DNA from: Pseudomonas sp. GM74
Lineage (GTDB): Bacteria; Pseudomonadota; Gammaproteobacteria; Pseudomonadales; Pseudomonadaceae
Direction of reading: 5' to 3'
Length of the DNA stretch: 64,000 nt
Assembly: GCF_000282455.1 (NCBI RefSeq)
Contig: NZ_AKJG01000103.1
Coordinates: forward strand, 1-64,000
Position 1 is the stretch's first letter; each line of letters starts with the position of its first letter. This document shows positions 44,074 to 53,159 of this stretch, in pieces. A model generated the notes under the pieces. It ran no database searches. It worked only from the letters and a program-made list of their open reading frames with translations, and was not told where the DNA came from. Made by a program: the position numbers and the translations under genes.

Positions 44074-45174
44074 ATGACCAGGCAACAGCAAGTGGTGATT
44101 GTCGGCGGTGGGGTGATTGGATTGCTGACGGCTTACAATCTCGCCTCCGAAGTGCAAAGCGTTGTGCTGCTGGATCGCTCGAGCGTCGGCCAGGAATCGT
44201 CCTGGGCCGGCGGCGGCATCGTTTCGCCGCTTTACCCGTGGCGCTACAGCCCGGCGGTCACTGCCTTGGCTCACTGGTCCCAGGACTTTTATCCACAGTT
44301 GGGCGAGCGCTTGTTTGCCGCCACTGGCGTTGATCCGCAAGTGCACACCACCGGTCTGTACTGGCTGGATCTGGATGACGAGGCTGAAGCCCTGGCATGG
44401 GCCGTCCGGGAAAGTCGCCCGCTTAGCGCGGTAGATATTTCGGCAGCACACGACGCCGTGCCGGTGCTAGGCAGTGGTTTTTCCCGGGCGATCTACATGG
44501 CCGACGTCGCCAACGTGCGTAATCCGCGTCTGGTGAAGTCACTCAAGGCCGCGTTGCTGGCGCTGCCGAACGTGACGATCCAGGAGCAGTGCGAAGTCAG
44601 CGGGTTTGTTCGTGACGGCAACAAAGTGGTCGGGGTGCAGACCTCCACAGGTATTGTCCCGGGCGATCAAATCGTCCTGACGGCGGGGGCCTGGAGCGGT
44701 GATTTGCTCAAGCTTCTTGATCTGGCGCTGCCGGTCGAGCCGGTGAAAGGGCAGATGATTCTCTACAAGTGTGCGGCGGATTTCCTGCCGAGCATGGTCC
44801 TGGCCAAGGGCCGTTATGCGATTCCCCGGCGCGACGGGCACATACTGATCGGCAGTACGCTGGAGCATGAAGGCTTCGACAAGACGCCGACCGGGTCGGC
44901 ACTGGAAAGCCTGAAGGCGTCCGCTGTGGAGTTGATCCCGGCGCTGGCCGATGCCGAAGTGGTGGGGCACTGGGCCGGATTGCGCCCGGGATCACCCGAG
45001 GGCATTCCTTACATCGGCCCGGTGCCGGGGTTTGACGGGCTTTGGCTCAACTGCGGGCATTACCGAAACGGGCTGGTGCTGGCGCCGGCGTCATGCCAGC
45101 TGTTTGCCGATGTGATGCTGGGCCGTGCGCCGATTATCGATCCGGCGCCTTATGCGCCTGCCGGAAGACTTTAA
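44074..45174 (+). CDS. thiO: Glycine/D-amino-acid oxidase ThiO-like FAD enzyme
   Basis: A 366-residue FAD-dependent oxidase of the DAO family. Motifs are VVIVGGGVIGLLTAYNLA (dinucleotide fold), ESSWAGGGIVSPLYPWRY and HYRNGLVLAPAS with GHWAGLRPGSPEG. ThiO makes iminoglycine for the thiazole part of thiamine; D-amino-acid oxidation is an alternative activity. I start at ATG 44074 with GGAT upstream; TTG 44062 is possible. It sits between pilE and pilR as in P. aeruginosa PA4548 (from memory). It is convergent with pilR, four bases apart. Confidence 0.88.
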   Translation: MTRQQQVVIVGGGVIGLLTAYNLASEVQSVVLLDRSSVGQESSWAGGGIVSPLYPWRYSPAVTALAHWSQDFYPQLGERLFAATGVDPQVHTTGLYWLDLDDEAEALAWAVRESRPLSAVDISAAHDAVPVLGSGFSRAIYMADVANVRNPRLVKSLKAALLALPNVTIQEQCEVSGFVRDGNKVVGVQTSTGIVPGDQIVLTAGAWSGDLLKLLDLALPVEPVKGQMILYKCAADFLPSMVLAKGRYAIPRRDGHILIGSTLEHEGFDKTPTGSALESLKASAVELIPALADAEVVGHWAGLRPGSPEGIPYIGPVPGFDGLWLNCGHYRNGLVLAPASCQLFADVMLGRAPIIDPAPYAPAGRL

Positions 45175-45178
45175 AGCC

Positions 45179-46516
45179 TCAATCCAGTCCCAGCTTCTTG
45201 AGCCGGTAACGCATCGACCTGAATGACAGGTTCAACCGCTGAGCCGCCGCCGTGCGGTTCCAGCGGGTTTCCTCCAGGGCCTGGAGCAGCAGTTGGCGTT
45301 CGACGTTTTCCAGGTAGGCTTCCAGATTGTCGATCCGGGTCAGGTCCGGCAGGCCGCCCTCGGCGCCACGGTTGCCTTCAGCCAGGCGCAGGTCACCGGC
45401 TTCGATCTGATTGTCCTCACACAAGGTGTGCGCCCGTTCGAGCATGTTTTCCAGTTCCCGCACATTGCCCGGAAAACGATAGCTTTTCAGCGCATCGAGG
45501 GCTTGGGGGTGGAGTCTCGCCGCAGGTTGACCGCTATCGACGGCCAGACGCTTGAGTATGTGGCTGGCTAGCATTTCGATGTCATCACGGCGCTCGCGCA
45601 AGGGCGGCACCCGGAGTTCGATCACGTTCAAGCGGTAGTAAAGATCATGACGAAATCGTCCGGCGGCGACTTCGGCGCCAAGGTCTTTGTGCGTGGCGCA
45701 GAGAATGCGCACATCCACTGCCACTTCCTGCTGTCCTCCGACGCTGCGTACGGATTTCTCTTGAATCGCACGCAGCAGTTTGACTTGCATGGCCAGCGGC
45801 AGGTCGGCTACTTCGTCGAGGAGCAGGGTACCGCCGTGAGCTGCCTGGAACAGGCCGGGTTTATCTTCGATGGCGCCGCTGAAACTGCCTTTGCGATGGC
45901 CGAAAAACTCGCTCTCCAACAGTTCCGAGGGAATCGCCGCGCAGTTGATCGCAATGAACGGCTGATTGGCGCGGGGGCTTTGATCATGGATCAGGCGCGC
46001 GACCAACTCCTTGCCACTGCCGGACTCTCCGCTGATGTATACCGTCGCATGGCTGCTGGCCAGTTTGGTGATGTGCTTGCGCAGGTTGCGCATGGGCAAT
46101 GAGTCGCCCAGCAAGCGTCGATCGATGCCGACCCCGCGGGCAGGAACCAGCAGGGCACTGGTGACCAGTTCACGCAGGCGTGCAAGGTCCACCGGTTTGG
46201 TCAGGAAGTCGAATGCCCCGGCCTTGAGCACATTGATCGCGTTTTCGAGACTGTCATAGGCGGTGATCATCGCCACCCGGACCTGAGGGTGGCGCTGCTG
46301 GATGTGCTGCACCAACTCAAGGCCGGTACCGTCCGACAACTGCATGTCGGTCAGGCATAGATCGAAGGTTTCGCGTTTGAGCAGCGATTGCGCTTCGCCG
46401 ATGTTGCGGGCGTTGAACGTCTCCAGCTTCATCCTTCCCAGGGTGATTTCCAGTAGTTCGCGAATGTCCGGCTCGTCATCGACGATCAAGACTTTTTGTC
46501 GTGGTCTTGTGTTCAA
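45179..46516 (-). CDS. pilR: PilR, sigma-54-dependent response regulator
   Basis: A 445-residue NtrC-type activator, the same length as P. aeruginosa PilR. The receiver domain keeps VDDE (from D13), phospho-acceptor D57 (LCLTDMQL) and a conserved lysine (FLTKPVD). The AAA+ domain has GESGSGKE, the sigma-54 contact loop as GSFSGA (usual GAFTGA) and LLLDEVADLPL; the Fis-type HTH (AAQRLNLSFRSMRYRLKKLG) is intact. I start at TTG 46516, which overlaps the stop of the pilS remnant just as in an intact pilSR operon. It activates pilA when phosphorylated, but its normal kinase PilS is destroyed here. Confidence 0.9.
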   Translation of the reverse strand: MNTRPRQKVLIVDDEPDIRELLEITLGRMKLETFNARNIGEAQSLLKRETFDLCLTDMQLSDGTGLELVQHIQQRHPQVRVAMITAYDSLENAINVLKAGAFDFLTKPVDLARLRELVTSALLVPARGVGIDRRLLGDSLPMRNLRKHITKLASSHATVYISGESGSGKELVARLIHDQSPRANQPFIAINCAAIPSELLESEFFGHRKGSFSGAIEDKPGLFQAAHGGTLLLDEVADLPLAMQVKLLRAIQEKSVRSVGGQQEVAVDVRILCATHKDLGAEVAAGRFRHDLYYRLNVIELRVPPLRERRDDIEMLASHILKRLAVDSGQPAARLHPQALDALKSYRFPGNVRELENMLERAHTLCEDNQIEAGDLRLAEGNRGAEGGLPDLTRIDNLEAYLENVERQLLLQALEETRWNRTAAAQRLNLSFRSMRYRLKKLGLD

Positions 46517-46833
46517 CGTGGGGTTCGTCCGTGAGCATAAATCATGCAAAAGCAGCTGTTTTCCTGGCGTGCCTTGAAGTCTAGGCGGGACAGAGTGCTT
46601 TCGCCCGGCTGGCCGGACAGATAAAGCCCCAGGCCTCTGAAATGGCGGGCCGGGGCTTCATTATCGAGTATTTCCAGTGATTTCGGATCGAGCCGTAGCG
46701 GCGGCATTTGCTCGCGGCGCTGCAGATAAAGGACGTTTTCGATTACCCGGTTCATTCGCAGAGAGAGGTCTTGAATAATCTGTGTCAGACGTCGTTCAAC
46801 ACCTTTCAGTTCCTTGGTGATGCGCGATAGACC
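46513..46833 (-). pseudogene. pilS: pilS remnant (sensor kinase, mostly deleted)
   Basis: An open frame of 106 codons remains of a gene normally about 530 codons long. It begins within the dimerisation helix (LTQIIQDLSLRMNRVIENVL), then jumps to the very end of the ATPase domain (RHFRGLGLYLSG... SCFCMIYAHGRTPR). The membrane sensor, the histidine box and the N and G1 boxes are missing; only the final GLGLY is left. An in-frame TAA (46834-46836) precedes it. The stop overlaps the pilR start. No kinase activity is possible. The pieces are in correct order, so internal deletions rather than transfer explain it. Confidence 0.85.
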
Positions 46834-46861
46834 TTAAACGGCTGCCATTTCTGCGCAAGTG

Positions 46862-47095
46862 TCAGCGGCCACTGGAGCCCTTGCCTTGCTCGAGATGAGC
46901 CTGGCTGCAATACCATTGCTGGTCGAGGCTCAGCGCGCGGTCACGGGGCAGGTGGACGCCACAATGGGCGCAACGGACCATGGGCGCCGCTTCCCGCTCG
47001 GCAGGGGATCTGGGGGTGGAAGCCTGCCCCTTGATCTTGCGCCAGAGCCACACTGCAGCGGCAATCAGGGCAATCCAGAACAATAAACGAAGCAT
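46862..47095 (-). CDS. PP0621-like small membrane-anchored zinc-finger protein
   Basis: A 77-residue protein with an N-terminal membrane helix (LLFWIALIAAAVWLWRKIKG) and a cytosolic tail with CAHCGVHLPRDRAL and a later YCSQAH, a likely zinc-binding C-x2-C...C-x2-H site. From memory the family sits next to pilS in pseudomonads. Function unknown. It is on the same strand as, and just upstream of, the pilS remnant. Confidence 0.8.
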   Translation of the reverse strand: MLRLLFWIALIAAAVWLWRKIKGQASTPRSPAEREAAPMVRCAHCGVHLPRDRALSLDQQWYCSQAHLEQGKGSSGR

Positions 47096-47175
47096 GGTGA
47101 GCTGCTTTTCGGCTGATGATCCGGCAGTTTAGCCAAGGTCCTGCCAGGCGCACAGTGTAATAAAGCGCTGAAATA

Positions 47176-47205
47176 AAAAAGGGAGACTCGAAAGTCTCCC
47201 TTTTT
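47176..47205 (-). terminator. bamD terminator
   Basis: AAAAAGGGAGACT, loop CGAA, AGTCTCCCTTTTT: a 13-bp perfect stem, 16 bp after the bamD stop on the minus strand. Confidence 0.93.
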
Positions 47206-47220
47206 GCACAACCCGGGGTG

Positions 47221-48243
47221 TCAGTCGAACACGCCGAAGGTCATGTAGCTGAACCACGAACGGTCGCTGTTGTTGCCTTGCGCTTCGTGATTTTCTTCTT
47301 CGACCGCGTCGCCATTGTCATCTTTAGGCTTGAGTTCGGCCGGGATGGCGTCCTTGGCGTCCTGGAACTGCTTCTGTACGTCCTGGTTGGCGCGGGTTTC
47401 GCCCGGTGGCAGCGGCGGACGGGACTCGATCAGGCCCAGGGTCGTCTTGCTCAGCCACGAACGGTTGTCGGCTTCGGCCACGGTCGGTACGAACTGACCG
47501 TCTACCAGCGTCGGGTGGTTCGGGTAGTTGAGCTTCAGGGTTTCCAGGCTGGTGGCAGCCAGTTCGTCCAGGTGCAGGCGCTGGTAGGCCTCGGTCATCA
47601 CCGCCAGGCCGTCGCCGACCGAAGGGGTTTCCTGGAAGTTTTCCACCACATAACGACCGCGGTTCGCGGCGGCGACATAGGCCTGACGGGTCAGGTAGTA
47701 ATCGGCCACGTGAATTTCATAGGCCGCCAGCAGGTTGCGCAGATAGATCATGCGCTGCTTGGCATCCGGTGCGTAGCGGCTGTTCGGGAAGCGGCTGGTC
47801 AGCTGGGCGAACTCGTTGTAGGAGTCGCGGGCGGCGCCCGGGTCACGCTTGGTCATGTCCAGCGGCAGGAAACGCGCCAGCAGGCCGACGTCCTGGTCGA
47901 AAGAAGTCAGGCCCTTGAGGTAGTAGGCATAATCGACGTTCGGGTGCTGTGGGTGCAGGCGAATGAAGCGTTCCGCAGCGGATTTTGCCGCTTCTGGCTC
48001 GGTGTTCTTGTAGTTGGCGTAGATGAGTTCGAGTTGCGCCTGATCGGCATAGCGACCGAACGGATAACGCGATTCCAGAGCCTTCAGCTTGGCGATGGCA
48101 CTGGTGTAGCTACTGTTGTCCAGGTCATTTTGAGCCTGTTGGTACAACTCGACTTCACTGAGGTTTTCGTCTACGACTTCCTTCGATGAGCAAGCAGCGG
48201 TCAATGCGAGGATGGCGATCAGCAGCAGGTGTTTCACTTGCAT
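47221..48243 (-). CDS. bamD: Outer-membrane assembly lipoprotein BamD (ComL)
   Basis: A 340-residue lipoprotein of the BAM complex that binds BamA and receives unfolded outer-membrane proteins. The lipobox is LTAAC with C18, followed by Ser, favouring the outer membrane. TPR repeats fill about 30-250 (SSYTSAIAKLKALESRYPFG, ANYKNTEPEAAKSAAERFIR). The C-terminal 90 residues extend beyond E. coli BamD (245) as a less ordered tail, usual in pseudomonads. I start at ATG 48243; the longer open frame to 48396 runs into rluD. It is divergent from rluD, as in many gamma-proteobacteria. Confidence 0.95.
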   Translation of the reverse strand: MQVKHLLLIAILALTAACSSKEVVDENLSEVELYQQAQNDLDNSSYTSAIAKLKALESRYPFGRYADQAQLELIYANYKNTEPEAAKSAAERFIRLHPQHPNVDYAYYLKGLTSFDQDVGLLARFLPLDMTKRDPGAARDSYNEFAQLTSRFPNSRYAPDAKQRMIYLRNLLAAYEIHVADYYLTRQAYVAAANRGRYVVENFQETPSVGDGLAVMTEAYQRLHLDELAATSLETLKLNYPNHPTLVDGQFVPTVAEADNRSWLSKTTLGLIESRPPLPPGETRANQDVQKQFQDAKDAIPAELKPKDDNGDAVEEENHEAQGNNSDRSWFSYMTFGVFD

Positions 48244-48394
48244 GGCGGCTTGCGTCCCTATGACGGCCGCTGTCTTGGGCGTGGCCGTCCTGTTATGATG
48301 AGCGCCCCGTTGAATAGCCTCGGGGCAAAAGACGCCGTATTTAACCACAAGCGCGCAGCCGAAACCAAAGGCTGTGCCGACGCCTAGTCTGAGC

Positions 48395-49357
48395 ATGTCC
48401 GATAAAATTGAACTTCGCGCAGAGGTGCCGTCCGAATTGGGCGGCCAACGCCTCGATCAAGTCGCCGCACAATTATTCGCTGAGCACTCGCGCTCGCGCC
48501 TTTCCGCCTGGATCAAAGACGGCCGCCTGACTGTGGATGGGGCGGTTATCCGCCCGCGAGACATCGTCCACGGCGGCGCCATCCTTGAGCTGACTGCCGA
48601 GCAGGAAGCTCAGGGCGAATGGGTCGCTCAAGACATAGCCCTGGATATCGTCTATGAAGACGACGATATCCTGGTGATCAACAAGCCAGCGGGCCTGGTG
48701 GTGCACCCGGCTGCCGGTCATGCCGACGGCACCTTGCTCAACGCCTTGCTGCACCACGTGCCGGACATCATCAATGTGCCCCGCGCCGGTATCGTGCATC
48801 GCCTGGACAAGGACACCACCGGTCTGATGGTGGTGGCCAAGACCATTCAAGCGCAGACGCAGCTGGTTACACAGTTGCAGAGCCGCAGCGTCAGCCGGAT
48901 CTACGAGTGCATCGTGATCGGTGTGGTGACAGCCGGTGGCAAGATCAACGCGCCGATCGGTCGTCACGGCCAGCAACGCCAGCGCATGGCCGTGATGGAA
49001 GGTGGCAAGCAAGCCGTCAGCCATTACCGCGTGCTCGAGCGCTTCCGCTCCCACACTCACGTGCGGGTGAAGCTGGAAACCGGTCGTACGCACCAGATTC
49101 GCGTGCACATGGCGCACATCAACTACCCGTTGGTCGGAGATCCTGCCTACGGCGGTCGTTTCCGTATCCCGCCGGCCGCCAACCCGACCATGGTCGAGTC
49201 GCTGAAAAACTTCCCGCGTCAGGCGCTGCATGCGCGTTTCCTGGAACTGGATCATCCGACCACCGGTCAGCGCATGAGCTGGGAATCGCCGTTGCCGGAA
49301 GATTTCGTCTGGCTGCTGACCCTGCTCAAGCAAGACCGCGAGGCGTTCATCGGATGA
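48395..49357 (+). CDS. rluD: 23S rRNA pseudouridine synthase RluD
   Basis: Makes pseudouridines in helix 69 of 23S rRNA (positions 1911, 1915 and 1917 in E. coli numbering). 320 residues: an S4 domain (about 18-75) and a RluA-type catalytic domain with the nucleophile D138 in IVHRLDKDTTGLMVVA. I start at ATG 48395 (MSDKIELRAE). Its TGA overlaps the pgeF ATG (ATGA), so the two are coupled. Confidence 0.96.
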   Translation: MSDKIELRAEVPSELGGQRLDQVAAQLFAEHSRSRLSAWIKDGRLTVDGAVIRPRDIVHGGAILELTAEQEAQGEWVAQDIALDIVYEDDDILVINKPAGLVVHPAAGHADGTLLNALLHHVPDIINVPRAGIVHRLDKDTTGLMVVAKTIQAQTQLVTQLQSRSVSRIYECIVIGVVTAGGKINAPIGRHGQQRQRMAVMEGGKQAVSHYRVLERFRSHTHVRVKLETGRTHQIRVHMAHINYPLVGDPAYGGRFRIPPAANPTMVESLKNFPRQALHARFLELDHPTTGQRMSWESPLPEDFVWLLTLLKQDREAFIG

Positions 49358-50079
49358 GTGACTGGCTGATTCCTGACTGGCCCGCGCCGGCCGGGGTCAA
49401 AGCCTGCGTCACCACCCGTGCGGGCGGCGTCAGTATGGCGCCGTTCGACAGCCTCAACCTCGGCGATCACGTCGACGACAGCCCTGAAGCTGTTGCCGAG
49501 AATCGCCGTCGTCTTACCGATCATTTCTCCATTCAACCGGCCTGGCTGCAGCAGGTCCACGGCATCGTCGTGGTCCATGCCGATCCTGGCCGGGTGGATA
49601 CGGCTGATGCCTGTTGGACATCAACGCCGGGCGTCGCCTGCGCGGCGATGACCGCCGATTGCCTGCCTGCGCTGTTTTGCGACCGTGCCGGCACCCGCGT
49701 CGCTGCGGCCCATGCCGGTTGGCGCGGGTTGGCGGCGGGCGTGCTGGAAGCAACCCTCGACAGCCTGGCCGTGCCACCAGCAGAAGTGCTCGTCTGGTTA
49801 GGTCCGGCCATTGGTCCGCAAGCCTTTGAAGTCGGCCCCGAAGTGCGCGAGACATTCGTCCAGCAGTTGCCGCAAGCAGCTCAAGCTTTTGTACCAAGCC
49901 AAAACCCCGGCAAATTCATGGCCGACATCTATATGTTGGCGCGCTTGCGTCTGGCAGCTCGTGGTGTAACCGCTGTCTACGGTGGCGGTTTCTGCACCGT
50001 CACCGATCCACGCTTCTTTTCCTACCGCCGTGCGCCCCGCACCGGTCGTTTTGCCTCCCTTGTCTGGCTCGAACGCTAG
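49354..50079 (+). CDS. pgeF: Purine nucleoside phosphorylase-like / peptidoglycan editing factor PgeF (YfiH)
   Basis: A 241-residue protein of the former multicopper laccase domain family. Conserved metal-site residues are seen in QQVHG, TADCLPALF and AAHAGWRGLAAGVLE. In E. coli YfiH removes wrongly incorporated L-serine from peptidoglycan precursors, and purine-nucleoside activity is known for relatives. It overlaps rluD by four bases and shares its transcript, the usual gene pair. The true start is ATG 49354, though the frame stays open far upstream inside rluD. Confidence 0.93.
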   Translation: MSDWLIPDWPAPAGVKACVTTRAGGVSMAPFDSLNLGDHVDDSPEAVAENRRRLTDHFSIQPAWLQQVHGIVVVHADPGRVDTADACWTSTPGVACAAMTADCLPALFCDRAGTRVAAAHAGWRGLAAGVLEATLDSLAVPPAEVLVWLGPAIGPQAFEVGPEVRETFVQQLPQAAQAFVPSQNPGKFMADIYMLARLRLAARGVTAVYGGGFCTVTDPRFFSYRRAPRTGRFASLVWLER

Positions 50080-50109
50080 ACTTGCCTGACTTGCATCAAC
50101 GTCCCGACG

Positions 50110-50138
50110 CTTGAAACTCCCAGAATCGACCACATCTA
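50110..50138 (+). promoter_or_regulatory. Sigma-32 heat-shock promoter of clpB
   Basis: CTTGAAA (50110-50116) and CCACATCTA (50130-50138) are separated by 13 bp. The -35 is an exact match and the -10 differs by one base from CCCCATnT. It lies 72 bp upstream of the clpB start. Confidence 0.8.
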
Positions 50139-50209
50139 TTGTGGTATCTGGCAGGTTTCTTCATTCAGGATGTTTTATAGGTCCGGCCTGCTCAAAAGGA
50201 AGGTGACCC

Positions 50210-52774
50210 ATGCGTATAGACCGTTTAACCAGCAAATTGCAGTTAGCGTTGTCCGATGCCCAATCCCTGGCTGTCGGCCACGATCATCCGGCCATTGAAC
50301 CGGCGCACTTGATGCAGGCCTTGCTCGAACAGCAGGGCGGCTCGATCAAGCCCCTGCTGATGCAGGTGGGCTTCGACGTCAACAGCTTGCGTAAAGAGCT
50401 GACCAAAGAGCTCGACCAGCTACCGAAAATCCAGAACCCGACCGGTGACGTGAACATGTCGCAGGATCTGGCGCGCCTGCTCAATCAGGCCGACCGTCTG
50501 GCCCAGCAGAAGGGTGACCAGTTTATCTCCAGCGAACTGGTGCTGCTCGCCGCCATGGACGAGAACAGCAAGCTCGGCAAGCTGTTGCTCGGCCAGGGCG
50601 TGAGCAAGAAAGCCCTGGAAAATGCGATCAACAACCTGCGCGGCGGCGAGGCCGTCAACGACCCGAACCACGAAGAAGCACGACAGGCCCTGGATAAGTA
50701 CACCGTCGACCTGACCAAGCGCGCCGAGGACGGCAAGCTGGATCCGGTGATCGGCCGTGACGATGAAATTCGCCGGACCATCCAGGTGCTGCAACGTCGT
50801 ACCAAGAACAACCCGGTGCTGATCGGTGAGCCTGGCGTGGGTAAGACCGCCATCGCCGAAGGCCTGGCCCAGCGCATCATCAATGGTGAAGTGCCGGATG
50901 GCCTCAAGGGCAAGCGCCTGTTGTCCCTGGACATGGGGGCGCTGATCGCTGGCGCCAAGTATCGCGGCGAGTTCGAAGAGCGCCTCAAGGCATTGCTCAA
51001 TGAACTGTCGAAGCAGGAAGGGCAGATCATTCTGTTCATCGACGAACTGCATACCATGGTCGGCGCCGGTAAAGGTGAGGGCTCGATGGATGCTGGCAAC
51101 ATGCTCAAGCCGGCCCTGGCCCGCGGTGAGCTGCACTGCGTTGGCGCCACCACGCTCAACGAGTACCGCCAATATATCGAGAAGGACGCCGCCCTCGAGC
51201 GACGTTTCCAGAAAGTGCTGGTGGACGAGCCGAGCGAAGAAGACACCATCGCCATCCTGCGTGGCCTCAAGGAGCGTTATGAGGTTCACCACAAGGTGGC
51301 GATTACCGACGGCGCGATCATTGCCGCGGCCAAGCTCAGCCATCGCTACATCACTGACCGGCAGTTGCCGGACAAGGCCATCGACCTGATCGATGAGGCC
51401 GCCAGCCGCATCCGCATGGAGATCGACTCCAAGCCGGAAGTGCTGGACCGTCTGGAGCGTCGCCTGATTCAGCTGAAGGTGGAATCCCAGGCGCTGAAGA
51501 AAGAAAGTGACGACGCGGCGAAGAAGCGTCTGGAAAAACTGCAGGAAGAAATCGCGCGTCATGAGCGTGAGTACTCGGATCTCGAAGAAATCTGGAACTC
51601 GGAAAAAGCCGAGGTGCAGGGTTCTGCGCAAATCCAGCAGAAGATCGAGCAGTCTCGTCAGGAACTGGAAGCCGCTCGCCGCAAAGGTGACCTGAACCGC
51701 ATGGCCGAGTTGCAGTACGGGGTGATCCCGGATCTGGAGCGCAGCCTGCAAATGGTCGACCAGCATGGCAAAGCCGAAAACCAGTTGCTGCGCAGCAAGG
51801 TGACTGAAGAAGAGATCGCCGAAGTCGTTTCGAAGTGGACCGGTATTCCGGTGTCGAAAATGCTCGAAGGCGAGCGCGAAAAGCTGATGAAAATGGAAAG
51901 CCTGTTGCACCAGCGTGTGATCGGCCAGGACGAAGCTGTGGTTGCGGTTTCCAATGCGGTGCGGCGTTCCCGCGCCGGGTTGTCCGACCCGAACCGGCCA
52001 AGCGGCTCGTTCATGTTCCTCGGCCCGACCGGTGTCGGTAAAACCGAGCTGTGCAAGGCCCTGGCCGAGTTCCTCTTCGATACTGAAGAGGCGATGGTGC
52101 GGATCGACATGTCCGAGTTCATGGAGAAACATTCCGTGGCTCGCTTGATCGGTGCGCCACCAGGCTACGTGGGCTACGAAGAGGGCGGTTACCTGACCGA
52201 GGCCGTACGTCGCAAGCCGTATTCGGTGATCCTCATGGACGAAGTCGAGAAGGCGCACCCGGATGTATTCAACATCTTGCTGCAAGTGCTCGAGGATGGT
52301 CGTCTGACCGACAGCCATGGCCGCACGGTGGACTTCAAGAACACCGTGATTGTCATGACCTCCAACCTGGGATCGGTACAGATCCAGGAGCTGGTCGGTG
52401 ACCGTGAGGCGCAGCGGGCGGCGGTGATGGATGCGATTTCCAGCCACTTCCGGCCGGAGTTCATCAACCGGGTCGACGAAGTGGTGATCTTCGAGCCGTT
52501 GGCACGGGATCAGATCGCCGGTATTACCGAGATCCAGTTGGGGCGTCTGCGCAGCCGCCTGACCGAGCGCGAGCTGAAGCTTGAGCTCAGCCCTGAGGCG
52601 ATGGACAAGCTGATCGCGGTCGGCTACGACCCGGTGTATGGCGCACGGCCGCTCAAGCGCGCTATCCAGCGCTGGATCGAGAACCCGCTGGCGCAGTTGA
52701 TTCTGTCCGGTCGATTCATGCCGGGCGATACCGCTCACGGCGTGGTGGAAAACGACGAAATCGTCTTCGTCTGA
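50210..52774 (+). CDS. clpB: Disaggregase chaperone ClpB
   Basis: An 854-residue hexameric AAA+ unfoldase that rescues aggregated proteins with DnaK. It has an N-terminal substrate domain (1-145), NBD1 with GEPGVGKT (about 204-211), a regulatory coiled-coil M domain (about 405-525; KKRLEKLQEEIARHEREYSD), and NBD2 with GPTGVGKTE (about 604-612) and the pore loop GYVGYEEGG. The arginine fingers are intact. The length is normal for ClpB. AAGGAGGTGACC-like spacing (AAGGAAGGTGACCC) gives a strong ribosome site. A sigma-32 promoter and terminator frame it as a single-gene heat-shock unit. Confidence 0.98.
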   Translation: MRIDRLTSKLQLALSDAQSLAVGHDHPAIEPAHLMQALLEQQGGSIKPLLMQVGFDVNSLRKELTKELDQLPKIQNPTGDVNMSQDLARLLNQADRLAQQKGDQFISSELVLLAAMDENSKLGKLLLGQGVSKKALENAINNLRGGEAVNDPNHEEARQALDKYTVDLTKRAEDGKLDPVIGRDDEIRRTIQVLQRRTKNNPVLIGEPGVGKTAIAEGLAQRIINGEVPDGLKGKRLLSLDMGALIAGAKYRGEFEERLKALLNELSKQEGQIILFIDELHTMVGAGKGEGSMDAGNMLKPALARGELHCVGATTLNEYRQYIEKDAALERRFQKVLVDEPSEEDTIAILRGLKERYEVHHKVAITDGAIIAAAKLSHRYITDRQLPDKAIDLIDEAASRIRMEIDSKPEVLDRLERRLIQLKVESQALKKESDDAAKKRLEKLQEEIARHEREYSDLEEIWNSEKAEVQGSAQIQQKIEQSRQELEAARRKGDLNRMAELQYGVIPDLERSLQMVDQHGKAENQLLRSKVTEEEIAEVVSKWTGIPVSKMLEGEREKLMKMESLLHQRVIGQDEAVVAVSNAVRRSRAGLSDPNRPSGSFMFLGPTGVGKTELCKALAEFLFDTEEAMVRIDMSEFMEKHSVARLIGAPPGYVGYEEGGYLTEAVRRKPYSVILMDEVEKAHPDVFNILLQVLEDGRLTDSHGRTVDFKNTVIVMTSNLGSVQIQELVGDREAQRAAVMDAISSHFRPEFINRVDEVVIFEPLARDQIAGITEIQLGRLRSRLTERELKLELSPEAMDKLIAVGYDPVYGARPLKRAIQRWIENPLAQLILSGRFMPGDTAHGVVENDEIVFV

Positions 52775-52795
52775 TCCATAACGGCAGCAAAATCG

Positions 52796-52825
52796 AAAAG
52801 GCCTCGCATAACGAGGCCTTTTTTT
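52796..52825 (+). terminator. clpB terminator
   Basis: AAAAGGCCTCG, loop CATAA, CGAGGCCTTTT, then more T, 22 bp after the clpB stop. The following gap to the tRNA genes holds the tRNA promoter and nothing else I recognise. Confidence 0.93.
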
Positions 52826-52958
52826 CGTTAGGCTGTTGAACTCAAAGGAAAAGGCTTGTAAAGTGCGCCCCGCAGTAAGTCACCCGCCAGGGTTTCCGCT
52901 CCCCAAGCAGGAATCTAAAATAAGTTGCAAATCATTAACTTGAAAGCAATTTAGGGGG

Positions 52959-52986
52959 TTGACAGAGGTGCTGAAGATTGTAGAAT
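52959..52986 (+). promoter_or_regulatory. tRNA operon promoter
   Basis: TTGACA (52959-52964), a 16-bp spacer, TAGAAT (52981-52986), then GCGCGCC, a GC-rich discriminator of the stringent type. It lies about 90 bp upstream of tRNA-Asn. Confidence 0.8.
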
Positions 52987-53074
52987 AGCGCGCCTCAGAC
53001 ACACGAACGCAGCGATGCGAACGGGTTGAAGAGAACGCAGTAAAGCTTCAAAGTTGTAAATTGAAATGTGTAGT

Positions 53075-53150
53075 TCCGTGATAGCTCAGTCGGTAGAGCA
53101 AATGACTGTTAATCATTGGGTCCCAGGTTCGAGTCCTGGTCACGGAGCCA
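53075..53150 (+). tRNA. tRNA-Asn (GTT)
   Basis: 76 nt with acceptor TCCGTGA/TCACGGA, discriminator G and encoded CCA. The anticodon loop is CTGTTAA and the T-arm has GGTTCGAGTCC. First gene of the tRNA operon. Confidence 0.97.
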
Positions 53151-53159
53151 ATTTCAAAC

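Noticed and set aside
50420..52738. 772-codon open frame opposite clpB
   Set aside because: Shadow of clpB; no start signal and no recognisable domain.
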